NCBI RefSeq assembly: GCF_003096695.1
Contig: NZ_QEKY01000002.1
Coordinates: 1 to 64,000 of the forward strand
Reading direction: 5' to 3'
Length of the DNA: 64,000 nucleotides
DNA from: Porphyromonas loveana
GTDB taxonomy: Bacteria > Bacteroidota > Bacteroidia > Bacteroidales > Porphyromonadaceae
Part shown: piece by piece, positions 1 to 8,236 of the stretch
How the letters are laid out: each line of letters opens with the position of its first letter
How positions within the stretch are numbered: position 1 is the stretch's first letter
The notes under the pieces: generated by a model
The model's database searches: none
Told to the model about the DNA's origin: nothing
The model's input: only the letters and a program-made list of their open reading frames with translations
Translations under genes and position numbers: made by a program

Positions 1-330
1 GCCGCCGTTTTTTTAGAAGAGAGAGAGGGAGTATTCGTCGAAAGATAGACGGATGCTCCCTCTTCGCTTTCGCGGAGGGGAGAGAGAGGGATGAAGAGAG
101 AGCAAAGGAAAACGTACGAGGGGGGATTTTTGGCGCCAGCAGCGATGAGAGTGTGGCGCCGGATGAGCATGCAAAGTCGCGCCAAAGGGAAAAGAAAACG
201 GCGCATCAATCATGGAGAAATGGCGCCAAAACGAAACACAAATCGCCCGACTTTTTGCTCAATACAGGCGCGTGAGTTTGTTTATTTTGCAGGAGAGAAG
301 AAGGATTTATTCATGTAGATAAGGAACGGG
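1..330. other. Gene-less stretch with phased GGCGCC motifs
   Basis: I see no convincing gene here; the short ORFs are low-complexity and purine-rich (repeated GAGAGAGGGA up to about 110). From 132 onward the stretch carries a regularly spaced GGCGCC-like motif, listed as a separate repeat. It lies downstream of the hbd end of the lysine operon, so it is probably intergenic sequence toward a gene outside the window. Confidence 0.5.
132..272. repeat. Degenerate array phased at 22-23 bp, GGCGCC core
   Basis: GGCGCC or a one- or two-base variant begins at 132, 155, 178, 200, 222, about 243 and 267, so successive cores are 21-24 bp apart, mostly 22-23. The sequence between cores is not conserved. 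A second array with the same core and period lies at 56561-56715. The core is itself a palindrome. Function is unknown; the spacing of about two helical turns would suit binding on one face of the DNA. Confidence 0.55.
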
Positions 331-367
331 CTACATCTGAGGAAGAATCTCTTCTCCTCAGATGTAG
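331..367 (-). terminator. Terminator-like hairpin after hbd
   Basis: A perfect 13-bp inverted repeat (331-343 with 355-367, 11-nt loop) lies 28 bp past the hbd stop. It lacks a long T-run on either side, so it may act as an intrinsic terminator or as a 3'-end stabilising hairpin for the lysine operon mRNA. Confidence 0.6.
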
Positions 368-394
368 TTGGTTTGACTTTGCTCCGATTGTCAG

Positions 395-1240
395 TTATCG
401 AGAGTAGTCGTAGAAGCCTCTGCCGCTCTTGCGACCGAGTGCTCCTGCACGTACCATCTTGCGCAAGAGGGGATGTGGACGATACTTGGGATCGCCATAT
501 TCGTGGAAGAGAACTTCCATAATAGCAAGGCATACATCAAGACCGATAAAGTCTCCCAATGTGAGAGGGCCCATCGGATGATTGGCTCCAAGCATCATGG
601 CACGGTCAATATCCTCAATACCCGCAACTCCATCGGCATAGGCTCCAATTGCTTCGTTGATCATAGGGATGAGAATCCTATTAACGACAAAGCCTGGTGC
701 TTCATTGATGCGGACCGGAGTTTTGCCAAGTTGTTCACAGAGAGCAACTACTGATTGCATGACTGCATCTGTTGTTTGGTGTGCTGCGATTACTTCAACT
801 AGCTTCATCAGCGGAACTGGATTGAAGAAGTGCATTCCTACAACTCTCTCCGGAGTGGGTATTTCACCGGCAAGAGCTGTAATGCTTAGAGAAGAGGTAT
901 TGGTGGCAATGATGCACTTTTCGGATACGACAGCTGCAACAGCGCTGAGAGCTTGACGCTTAATGTCCATTTCTTCTGCGATGGCTTCAATGACAATGTC
1001 AGCATCGGACAAAGCTGAGAATTCTAATGTTGTCTCAATACGTGCGAGCACTGCTTTACATTCATCGGCAGATATCTTACCTTTTTCGACAAGCTTACTC
1101 ATATTCTTCTCTATTCCCTTCAGAGAGCGACCAATGGATTCTGTACTGCGGCCTTTCATGAGGACCTGCATACCATTCTGTGCGATGCATTGTACGATGC
1201 CACTTCCCATAGCACCTGTACCTACTACTGCGATTTTCAT
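395..1240 (-). CDS. hbd: 3-hydroxybutyryl-CoA dehydrogenase
   Basis: Interconverts acetoacetyl-CoA and 3-hydroxybutyryl-CoA with NAD(P)H in the cytosol. The 281-residue length is normal for the family. The N-terminus has the Rossmann motif GTGAMGSG at residues 7-14, and the substrate-binding segment [14 protein letters not shown] follows in the middle of the protein, as in 3-hydroxyacyl-CoA dehydrogenases. It is the last gene of the lysine/butyrate operon, 43 bp after crt. Together with crt it lets acetoacetyl-CoA made by the AtoDA CoA-transferase flow to crotonyl-CoA, so both halves of the lysine skeleton can end as butyrate. Confidence 0.93.
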   Translation of the reverse strand: MKIAVVGTGAMGSGIVQCIAQNGMQVLMKGRSTESIGRSLKGIEKNMSKLVEKGKISADECKAVLARIETTLEFSALSDADIVIEAIAEEMDIKRQALSAVAAVVSEKCIIATNTSSLSITALAGEIPTPERVVGMHFFNPVPLMKLVEVIAAHQTTDAVMQSVVALCEQLGKTPVRINEAPGFVVNRILIPMINEAIGAYADGVAGIEDIDRAMMLGANHPMGPLTLGDFIGLDVCLAIMEVLFHEYGDPKYRPHPLLRKMVRAGALGRKSGRGFYDYSR

Positions 1241-1283
1241 TTTCTGATGATATTTAATGTGTTTCTATTTTACGATAACTCTT

Positions 1284-2054
1284 CTATTGGAAAGAGGGTT
1301 TTCTTTTCTCCAAGAAAGCTGTCATACCTTCTTTTTGATCTTTTGCGGCAAAGCATAGTCCAAAAAGATTTTTCTCCAAAGCTATTCCCTCTGTAATATG
1401 CATCTGAGTACCACGATTAATAGCTTCTTTAGACGCGGATACAGCTGTTGCAGAGCGAGCTGCAATCTCTCGTGCCAACTCCATTACTTCTGTATCAAGA
1501 GATTCAGCTGTTGTGACTCTATTGACAAGTCCGATACGAAGAGCCTCTTCTGCATTGATGATGCGTCCTGTATAGATGAGTTCCTTGGCTATGGCCATTC
1601 CAACGAGACGTGGGAGTCGTTGTGTACCGGAGAATCCCGGAGTAATGCCAAGTCCTACCTCTGGCTGTCCGAATTTGGCTTTGTCGGATGCGACTCTGAG
1701 ATCGCAAGCGAGAGCTAATTCGCATCCGCCACCCAAAGCAAAACCGTTTACAGCGGCGATGACCGGAAAGGGGAGTTCTTCTATCTGCCTAAAAACTTCT
1801 GATCCTAGTTGACCAAAAGCTTTCCCTTCCATGGCGGTCATATGTTGCATTTGGGCGATGTCAGCACCTGCCACAAATGCCTTTCCGCTACCGGTGATGA
1901 TCAGTACGCGAGGACAATCCTTTCGGATCTCTTCAATGGTATGTTTGAGTTCGCAGAGAACATCTGACGAAAGAGCGTTCATCGCTTCGGGACGATCTAA
2001 CGTCAAGATAGTGATGCGATCGTTCGTTTTGATCTTCAAATTCTGATATTTCAT
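1284..2054 (-). CDS. crt: Enoyl-CoA hydratase / crotonase
   Basis: A 256-residue crotonase-fold protein that reversibly hydrates crotonyl-CoA to 3-hydroxybutyryl-CoA. Visible family marks are AGADIAQM (oxyanion-hole region, about residue 64), the NGFALGGGCELALACD segment around residue 104, and FGQPEVGLGITPGFSGTQRLPR, which contains the catalytic Glu region. It sits between etfA and hbd. Substrate is inferred from this butyrate-pathway context; the fold alone would also allow other short-chain enoyl-CoAs. Confidence 0.9.
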   Translation of the reverse strand: MKYQNLKIKTNDRITILTLDRPEAMNALSSDVLCELKHTIEEIRKDCPRVLIITGSGKAFVAGADIAQMQHMTAMEGKAFGQLGSEVFRQIEELPFPVIAAVNGFALGGGCELALACDLRVASDKAKFGQPEVGLGITPGFSGTQRLPRLVGMAIAKELIYTGRIINAEEALRIGLVNRVTTAESLDTEVMELAREIAARSATAVSASKEAINRGTQMHITEGIALEKNLFGLCFAAKDQKEGMTAFLEKRKPSFQ

Positions 2055-2162
2055 AATTAGTTCCTCTCAAAATGACAAAGGAACCGAATGAAAGCTGGAG
2101 TATAGCCCCATGCCTCATTGGTTCCCTTGCTGAATTGTAGTATGATTATTACTATCTAATCA

Positions 2163-3170
2163 TTACTTGTCCTGCATGGAGGCACGAAGCTTGGCAGTGA
2201 GGATGGGCACAATCTTGTGCAAATCGCCTACTACGCCGAGGTCGGCCACTTGAAAGATAGGAGCAAACTTGTCCTTGTTGATGGCAATGATAAAGTCGCT
2301 TTCTTCCATACCGGCAAGGTGCTGAATGGCACCAGAGATACCGATAGCCATATAGATGTCAGGACGAACAGTTTTACCTGTCTGACCCACCTGACGCTCA
2401 TGCCCGATCAGACCGGCATCGACCATGGCCCGAGAGGATGATACCTCGGCGTGAATCTGGCCAGCCAAGTCAGTCAGCTTGCTGAATCCATCTTGTGATC
2501 CAACACCGCGGCCACCACTTACCAAGATATGTGCTTCGGTAATATCGACCATGTTCTTCTCTTCGTGAACTTTCTTAACCAATCGTACGCGGAATTTGCT
2601 TGTGTCGAAGGGTACAGTTACATTTTCAACTGTACCTTGACGGCTGTTATCAGCAACACGACGACGCATAACACCAGGGCGAACTGTCGACATTTGTGGA
2701 CGGTGTGCTTTACTTACAATGGTAGCCATCAAGTTACCACCAAAAGCCGGACGAGTCATCATCAGATTGCGATCTTCTCCGATTTCCAAAGACGTACAGT
2801 CTGCTGTCAGACCCGTACGAAGACGAGAGGACAGGCGAGGACCGAGGTCGCGACCGATCGTTGTCGCTCCGAGGAGTACGATTTCGGGCTTGCACTCTTG
2901 TATGATATGAGTCACAGCTTGTGCATAGGGTTCGGTAAGGTAATGCTCGAGTTTCTCATCATCTACAACGAGAACTACGTCTGCACCTGCAGCGATGAGT
3001 TCTTTCGGCATCTCACCCATTTTGTAACCACAGAGGATGGCCGTCACTTTTTCTCCGATGCTATCCGCCAACTCGCGAGCTTTGCCGATAAGTTCGAATG
3101 CTACGTTCTGAATCACTCCTTCGCGTTGCTCTGCGAAGACGAAAACACCTTTATATAATTCCTTATCCAT
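2163..3170 (-). CDS. etfA: Electron transfer flavoprotein, alpha subunit
   Basis: 335 residues. The C-terminal FAD domain is clear: VSGGRGVGSQDGF, then SSRAMVDAGLIGHERQVGQTG and the end of the family signature (AIGISGAIQHLAGM). It pairs with EtfB encoded 13 bp upstream, and the pair accepts or donates electrons for the neighbouring butyryl-CoA dehydrogenase. In anaerobes such Bcd-Etf complexes can bifurcate electrons from NADH to crotonyl-CoA and ferredoxin. Whether this one does cannot be told from sequence reading. Confidence 0.94.
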   Translation of the reverse strand: MDKELYKGVFVFAEQREGVIQNVAFELIGKARELADSIGEKVTAILCGYKMGEMPKELIAAGADVVLVVDDEKLEHYLTEPYAQAVTHIIQECKPEIVLLGATTIGRDLGPRLSSRLRTGLTADCTSLEIGEDRNLMMTRPAFGGNLMATIVSKAHRPQMSTVRPGVMRRRVADNSRQGTVENVTVPFDTSKFRVRLVKKVHEEKNMVDITEAHILVSGGRGVGSQDGFSKLTDLAGQIHAEVSSSRAMVDAGLIGHERQVGQTGKTVRPDIYMAIGISGAIQHLAGMEESDFIIAINKDKFAPIFQVADLGVVGDLHKIVPILTAKLRASMQDK

Positions 3171-3183
3171 AGTTGTTTGTTGT

Positions 3184-3969
3184 TCAGATGATGAATTTCT
3201 CTTTCAGTTTGTTGAAGATAATGTCTGCAGCTTCTTCGGGTGTTACCTCATCGTGCAGAGCTCCCATCGCCTTAGCTCCCTTGGTGAATGATTTCTTCAC
3301 ATTTGTGGGTGAACCGGCAAGACCGATTCTTTCGGGATCAACTTCAATATCGCCTGCTCCCCAACACTCAATAGGCTTCCCAATAGCCTCCATAATACCA
3401 CGAACGCGCATATAACGGGGCTTGTTGGCAGTTGCCAAGAGGGTGAGCATACATGGTAGATCAACTTCCAAAATTTCGTGACCTTCTTCTGTGCTCTTGC
3501 GTACTGTAAGAGTCTCCTTGCCATCGAAAGTAGCTTCCTCTACATAAGTAATCTGAGGCAGATCGAGTTGTTCTGCAATCTGAGGACCTACTTGAGCCGT
3601 ATCACCATCAATAGCTTGGCGGCCTGCAATGATGAGATCGTAGTCGATCTTACGCATTGCTTGCGACAAGGTATAACTGGTTGCCAGCGTGTCAGCACCA
3701 CCAAACTTACGGTCGCTAACGAGGATGGCACGGTCTGCACCCATAGCGTAAGCTTCACGTAGGATAGCTTCAGCTTGAGGGGGGCCCATCGTGATTACGG
3801 TAACATGTGCATTATGTGCATCCTTGAGACGCAGTGCTTGCTCCAATGCTCCTTTGTCATCAGGGTTCATGATGCTAGGCACACCATCACGGATGAGCGT
3901 GCCTTTTACAGGATCCAATTTGATTTCCGTAGTATCGGGTACCTGTTTGATACAAACAACAATATTCAT
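3184..3969 (-). CDS. etfB: Electron transfer flavoprotein, beta subunit
   Basis: 261 residues beginning MNIVVCIKQVPDT, the typical EtfB N-terminus. The AMP/FAD-binding region includes ADRAILVSDRKFGGADTLAT and DLIIAGRQAIDGDTAQVGPQ, and the family signature follows near residue 150. It lies between bcd and etfA with 13-14 bp gaps, so the three are almost certainly made together as one Bcd-EtfAB complex. Confidence 0.95.
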   Translation of the reverse strand: MNIVVCIKQVPDTTEIKLDPVKGTLIRDGVPSIMNPDDKGALEQALRLKDAHNAHVTVITMGPPQAEAILREAYAMGADRAILVSDRKFGGADTLATSYTLSQAMRKIDYDLIIAGRQAIDGDTAQVGPQIAEQLDLPQITYVEEATFDGKETLTVRKSTEEGHEILEVDLPCMLTLLATANKPRYMRVRGIMEAIGKPIECWGAGDIEVDPERIGLAGSPTNVKKSFTKGAKAMGALHDEVTPEEAADIIFNKLKEKFII

Positions 3970-3983
3970 AGTCGTAAGCTTGA

Positions 3984-5123
3984 TTATTTTAATAAGTGGG
4001 ATGCGATTACCAAGCGTTGAACTTCGCTGGTACCTTCATAAATCTCAGTGATCTTAGCATCACGCATCATACGCTCAACAGGGTATTCGCGTGTATAGCC
4101 ATAGCCACCATGGAATTGGACTGCCTTTGTAGTCATATCCATAGCTGTTTCTGCACAATAAAGTTTTGCTTGAGCTGACTCCATTGTGAAGGGAATCTTC
4201 ATATCCTTCTTCCATGCAGCCAGGCGTACCAACAGACGAGAAGCCTGAATGCGGCATTGGAGGTCTGCCAATTGGAACTGTGTGTTTTGGAATTGTGCTA
4301 TGCTGCGACCGAACTGCTTACGCTCTTTCGTGTACTTCACGGTCTCATCCATAGCACCTTGAGCAATACCAAGGGCTTGGGATGCGATACCAATACGTCC
4401 TCCGTCAAGTGTCTTCATGGCGATCTTGAAACCATCACCAACGCGACCGAGAAGGTTTTCCTTCGGTACGATACAGTTTTCGAAGATAAGCTCACAAGTA
4501 GCTGAACCGCGGATACCCATCTTCAGCTCTTTTTTACCGATAGAGAAGCCCGGAGTGCCTTTTTCTACAATGAAAGCAGTGATGCCGCGTGTGCCTTGGC
4601 TCTTGTCTGTCATGGCAAATACCACATACACATGAGCGTATTCAGCATTTGTGATGAAGATCTTGTTTCCATTGAGGACATAGTGATCGTCTTTTTCTTC
4701 AGCAAAAGTTTGCTGAGCACCAGCGTCAGTACCGGCATTAGGTTCGGTGAGACCGAAGGCTCCGATCCACTCTCCTGTGCAAAGCTTAGGAAGGTACTTC
4801 TTCTTTTGTTCTTCTGTACCGTTTTCGTAGATGGGAGCAGCACACAGAGAGGTGTGAGCCGAAAGAACTACACCGGTTGTCGCACATACGCGGCTCAGTT
4901 CTTCCACAGCCATTGAATACATTACGTTCGTACCGCCGGCACCGCCATATTCCACAGGGAATGGGATACCCATCAGTCCGATTTCACTCATCTTCTTTAC
5001 TGTTTCGATGGGGAAACGTTCCTGCTCGTCAATTTCGGCCGCTAAGGGTTTTACTTCCTTCTCGGCGAAACTGCGGATCATCTCAAGAAACATTTGTTCT
5101 TGGGGTGTCTGAGAAAAGTCCAT
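3984..5123 (-). CDS. bcd: Butyryl-CoA (short-chain acyl-CoA) dehydrogenase
   Basis: A 379-residue flavoprotein of the acyl-CoA dehydrogenase family that reduces crotonyl-CoA to butyryl-CoA when coupled to EtfAB. Seen: GAFGLTEPNAGTDAG (FAD/substrate loop), QFGRSIAQFQ, QFHGGYGYTREYPVERMMRD, and the C-terminal IYEGTSEVQ, whose Glu is the catalytic base in short-chain members. The start Met is followed by DFSQTPQEQMFLEM, standard for bacterial Bcd. Position between atoA and etfB fits the final reduction step of lysine fermentation. Confidence 0.93.
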   Translation of the reverse strand: MDFSQTPQEQMFLEMIRSFAEKEVKPLAAEIDEQERFPIETVKKMSEIGLMGIPFPVEYGGAGGTNVMYSMAVEELSRVCATTGVVLSAHTSLCAAPIYENGTEEQKKKYLPKLCTGEWIGAFGLTEPNAGTDAGAQQTFAEEKDDHYVLNGNKIFITNAEYAHVYVVFAMTDKSQGTRGITAFIVEKGTPGFSIGKKELKMGIRGSATCELIFENCIVPKENLLGRVGDGFKIAMKTLDGGRIGIASQALGIAQGAMDETVKYTKERKQFGRSIAQFQNTQFQLADLQCRIQASRLLVRLAAWKKDMKIPFTMESAQAKLYCAETAMDMTTKAVQFHGGYGYTREYPVERMMRDAKITEIYEGTSEVQRLVIASHLLK

Positions 5124-5168
5124 AATTTTTGAAGTTTATTGGATTGTAGTGATACTAAAAACTCATTG

Positions 5169-5831
5169 TTATTGTTTCATCGGCAATACTTCAGAAGCAA
5201 AAGTCAGCGTAGCTTCTGTCGCTGCTTGCACTTCTTCTGCCGAAAATTCTGGATGGATTTCGGTGACAACTAGACCTTTACTCGGGTGCACTTCTATCAC
5301 ACACATTTCTGTGATTATCAGATTCACTTGCCCCTTAGCCGTAAGAGGGAGCGAGCATTTCTTCATAATCTTAGGGCTACCTTTGGCGGTATGTTCCATT
5401 GCCAAAATTACTTTACGTGTACCGACAAGAAGGTCCATAGCCCCTCCCATGCCGGGTGCTTTCTTGCCGGGGATCAACCAATTGGCCAAATCTCCATTCT
5501 CATCTACTTGCAAAGCACCAAGAACACTGACATCCACATGCCCACCGCGGATAATGGCAAATGATGTTGCACTGTCGAATGATGCCGCACCTGCAATTGC
5601 AGATGTGAATCCTCCGCCAGCATTGGTCAGATTAGGGTCTTCTTTACCTACTTCAGGGGCCGGCCCCATGCCTATCATTCCATTCTCTGATTGTAGATAG
5701 ACTTGGATGCCGGGTTTGAGATAATTGGGCACCATTGTTGGCAATCCGATGCCGAGATTAACTACGTCACCGTCTTTTAGTTCGAGGGCGACACGTCGGG
5801 CAATCACTTCTCTGATTTGATCTTTTTCCAT
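5169..5831 (-). CDS. atoA: Butyrate-acetoacetate CoA-transferase, beta subunit
   Basis: A 220-residue subunit of a heterodimeric class I CoA-transferase. The motif SENGMIGMGP near residue 53 holds the catalytic Glu that forms the glutamyl-CoA thioester. The alpha subunit (atoD) is the first gene of the same operon, nearly 9 kb upstream, so the two subunits are encoded at nearly opposite ends of the pathway genes. It moves CoA from butyryl-CoA to acetoacetate, releasing butyrate and yielding acetoacetyl-CoA. Confidence 0.92.
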   Translation of the reverse strand: MEKDQIREVIARRVALELKDGDVVNLGIGLPTMVPNYLKPGIQVYLQSENGMIGMGPAPEVGKEDPNLTNAGGGFTSAIAGAASFDSATSFAIIRGGHVDVSVLGALQVDENGDLANWLIPGKKAPGMGGAMDLLVGTRKVILAMEHTAKGSPKIMKKCSLPLTAKGQVNLIITEMCVIEVHPSKGLVVTEIHPEFSAEEVQAATEATLTFASEVLPMKQ

Positions 5832-5853
5832 GATGAAAAGCCTTTTATCGTGA

Positions 5854-6645
5854 TTATTTATTATTCATCCGTTTATGGAGTTCTTGTGCAATGAAGGATG
5901 CAACATCATCTGCATAAGTATTTGCACCGAATCCTGCGTCATATCCAAGTTCTTTGGCTAATTCATAGCTGATACGAGGGCCACCGCATGCCAAAATCAT
6001 CTTATCTCTGAGACCTTCAGCTTCCATCAATTCAACAAGTTCAATCAAGTTCTTGATGTGAACATCTTTCTGCGTCACAGTCTGCGATACGAGTAGGGCA
6101 TCGGCATTCAGTTCAATCCCTTTTGCGATGAATTCTTCATTAGGGACTTGGCTCCCGAGATTATATGCCTCAATCATGTCATAACGCTCCAGACCATAAT
6201 GGCCTGCAAAGCCTTTCATATTCATGATGGCATCTATCCCCACAGTATGAGCATCGGTTCCTGTACTGGCTCCTACTATTACGATTTTCCTGCCGATATT
6301 CTCACGGATAAAGTCATCCGTCTCAGCCATATCCCATTTTGTAGATTCTACCTTTGGCACATAGATAGAACTATAATCTACCGTATGTTCACAGCTGCCA
6401 TAGCAATTGAAGAACGTAAATCCTTCGGTCAGTTCACGGTAGAAAACTACTTGGGGATTTTGCATCCCCATCTTCTTGATGAGTTGCTTTGCCGCTTCAA
6501 TTGCTTCGTCGCCGGCAGGAACGGGGAGCGTAAAGCTCAATTGTACCTTACCATCGTTCATCGTGTCGCCATAAGGCTTGATGCGCGAAAGGTCTAAGGT
6601 CTGATCAAAGTCTCTTCCTTCTGTAGAATATAGTCCGCCACTCAT
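5854..6645 (-). CDS. kamE: Beta-lysine (lysine) 5,6-aminomutase, beta subunit
   Basis: 263-residue cobalamin- and PLP-binding small subunit. The B12-binding motif D-x-H-x-x-G is at D131-A-H133-T-V-G136. Lys144 (in MNMKGF) sits where the family has the lysine that forms the PLP Schiff base. The C-terminal part has the GG segment of the cobalamin domain (ACGGPRISYELAKELGYDAG). With KamD it moves the terminal amino group of beta-lysine to C5, giving 3,5-diaminohexanoate. Its start overlaps the kamD stop by 4 bp, implying coupled translation. It needs adenosylcobalamin, tying it to the corrinoid-regulated transporter at 26-33 kb. Confidence 0.95.
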   Translation of the reverse strand: MSGGLYSTEGRDFDQTLDLSRIKPYGDTMNDGKVQLSFTLPVPAGDEAIEAAKQLIKKMGMQNPQVVFYRELTEGFTFFNCYGSCEHTVDYSSIYVPKVESTKWDMAETDDFIRENIGRKIVIVGASTGTDAHTVGIDAIMNMKGFAGHYGLERYDMIEAYNLGSQVPNEEFIAKGIELNADALLVSQTVTQKDVHIKNLIELVELMEAEGLRDKMILACGGPRISYELAKELGYDAGFGANTYADDVASFIAQELHKRMNNK

Positions 6646-8213
6646 AACTTACCTTCCATATTAAAGTTCTTCATCAACTCAATTGTCGGGTTGTAGTAGT
6701 GTTCGTCCTTTTTGGCTACACCACTGAGTCCCTTACCACCATTCATCGGTCGCTTTACATCACCGAAAATACCTTTCTCCAAGGCAGAGAAAAGACCTTC
6801 TTCTTTCAATCTTTCAAGTAGGACAACGGTCTTGTCCAAGACTTCTCGAGCACGAGTCTGAACGATGCCATCTTCTTTGAATTCGATTTCAGAGCCAATA
6901 TTTTTCATGTTAGAGAAGATGTACTTGGCATTCTCTATTGAGAGATAGCGGTCGCTCATGAAAGGCGTGTGGATGGCTTCGGTCGGCATTCCAAGTAACT
7001 GAATACCCTGAGAAGTCCATATACCAATGATATTGAAAAGAGCATCTTGCAAATGACCCCGGAAGATGTTTCCCGTCATAAACTTGGTCGGAGGCATATA
7101 TTTGAGTGGGGCTTTTGGGAAGATCTCTCTTGTCATTTGAGCCTGTGCCAACTCAAAGAGGAATCCGTTTTCGAGCATGGGATCCATTTCGAAAGCATGT
7201 CCAAGTCCCATTTGTTCTGCCGGCAGTCCGGCTGTAAGAGCGAGCTGTTCGTTGATAAGATCCGATGCTAGTACCGTATGTGCTTCTTCTACTGCATCGG
7301 CAGTTGTAAGATAATTATCTTCACCTGTATTGATGATGACACCGGCAAAACCGTTGATTACGCGACTCATATACTGGTCTACAAGGGTCCGCTGCATATT
7401 GATATCGCGGAAGAGGATACCATAGAGTGCATCGTTGAGCATCACATCCAACCCTTCAAGTGCACCCATTACAGCAATTTCGGGCATACATAGTCCCGAA
7501 CAATAATTACAGAGTCTGATGTAGCGGCCTACCTCTTCGCCCACTTCGTCAAGAGCCTTTCGCATGATTCGGAAGTTCTCTTGTGTAGCAAAGGTGCCAC
7601 CAAACCCTTCTGTAGTAGCACCGAATGGCACATAATCGAGCAAACTCTGTCCTGTGGTGCGGATTACAGCTATAATATCTGCTCCTTGACGAGCTGCTGC
7701 TTGAGCTTGAATTACGTCCTCGTATATATTGCCAGTGGCAACAATAACGTAGAGGTATGGCTTGGGGCCTTCCCCAAGAGTATTGATGTAGTTTTCTCTT
7801 CTCTTTCTATTGTCTGCTATCTTTTGCATGCCGGCTGTGATGAGCGGAGCCAGCATGTCAGCCACTACTTGAGATGAACAGAAAGGATAAGAGGTGAGAT
7901 CTGTTTCTCCGAGAGCAATGCTCTCTGCGATTTCTTGAGGGGTTTTGCCGGTCGCTACCATTCCGTTTGCCAAAAAGAATAGAGATCCGTGTCCCAATAC
8001 ATTCCGGTCTTTCAGATGGTCAACCAATACGTTAGGCAGTGGAACAGCATTGCCATCCACTCCGTCTATCCCGATTAGGCGACAGAGGGTGCGTTCTACG
8101 GCTACCGTCGTGTATTGTTCGACAAATGTCTGTACATTTCCGGCTATTTCTCCGGCGATACTTCTGGCGTATTCAACTTTGGAGAAATCAATTCCGACTT
8201 TACTTTTTTGCAT
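6642..8213 (-). CDS. kamD: Beta-lysine (lysine) 5,6-aminomutase, alpha subunit
   Basis: 523-residue large subunit with the TIM-barrel that holds the substrate and PLP in the 5,6-aminomutase family; it begins MQKSKVGIDFSKVEYAR. Recognisable conserved stretches include YVIVATGNIYEDVIQAQAAARQ, LCNYCSGLCMPEIAVMGALEG and VINTGEDNYLTTADAVEEAH. It forms a heterotetramer with KamE. It lies 23 bp after kamC and overlaps kamE by 4 bp. Confidence 0.94.
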   Translation of the reverse strand: MQKSKVGIDFSKVEYARSIAGEIAGNVQTFVEQYTTVAVERTLCRLIGIDGVDGNAVPLPNVLVDHLKDRNVLGHGSLFFLANGMVATGKTPQEIAESIALGETDLTSYPFCSSQVVADMLAPLITAGMQKIADNRKRRENYINTLGEGPKPYLYVIVATGNIYEDVIQAQAAARQGADIIAVIRTTGQSLLDYVPFGATTEGFGGTFATQENFRIMRKALDEVGEEVGRYIRLCNYCSGLCMPEIAVMGALEGLDVMLNDALYGILFRDINMQRTLVDQYMSRVINGFAGVIINTGEDNYLTTADAVEEAHTVLASDLINEQLALTAGLPAEQMGLGHAFEMDPMLENGFLFELAQAQMTREIFPKAPLKYMPPTKFMTGNIFRGHLQDALFNIIGIWTSQGIQLLGMPTEAIHTPFMSDRYLSIENAKYIFSNMKNIGSEIEFKEDGIVQTRAREVLDKTVVLLERLKEEGLFSALEKGIFGDVKRPMNGGKGLSGVAKKDEHYYNPTIELMKNFNMEGKL

Positions 8214-8236
8214 ATTCTGATATGTATTCCTATCTT

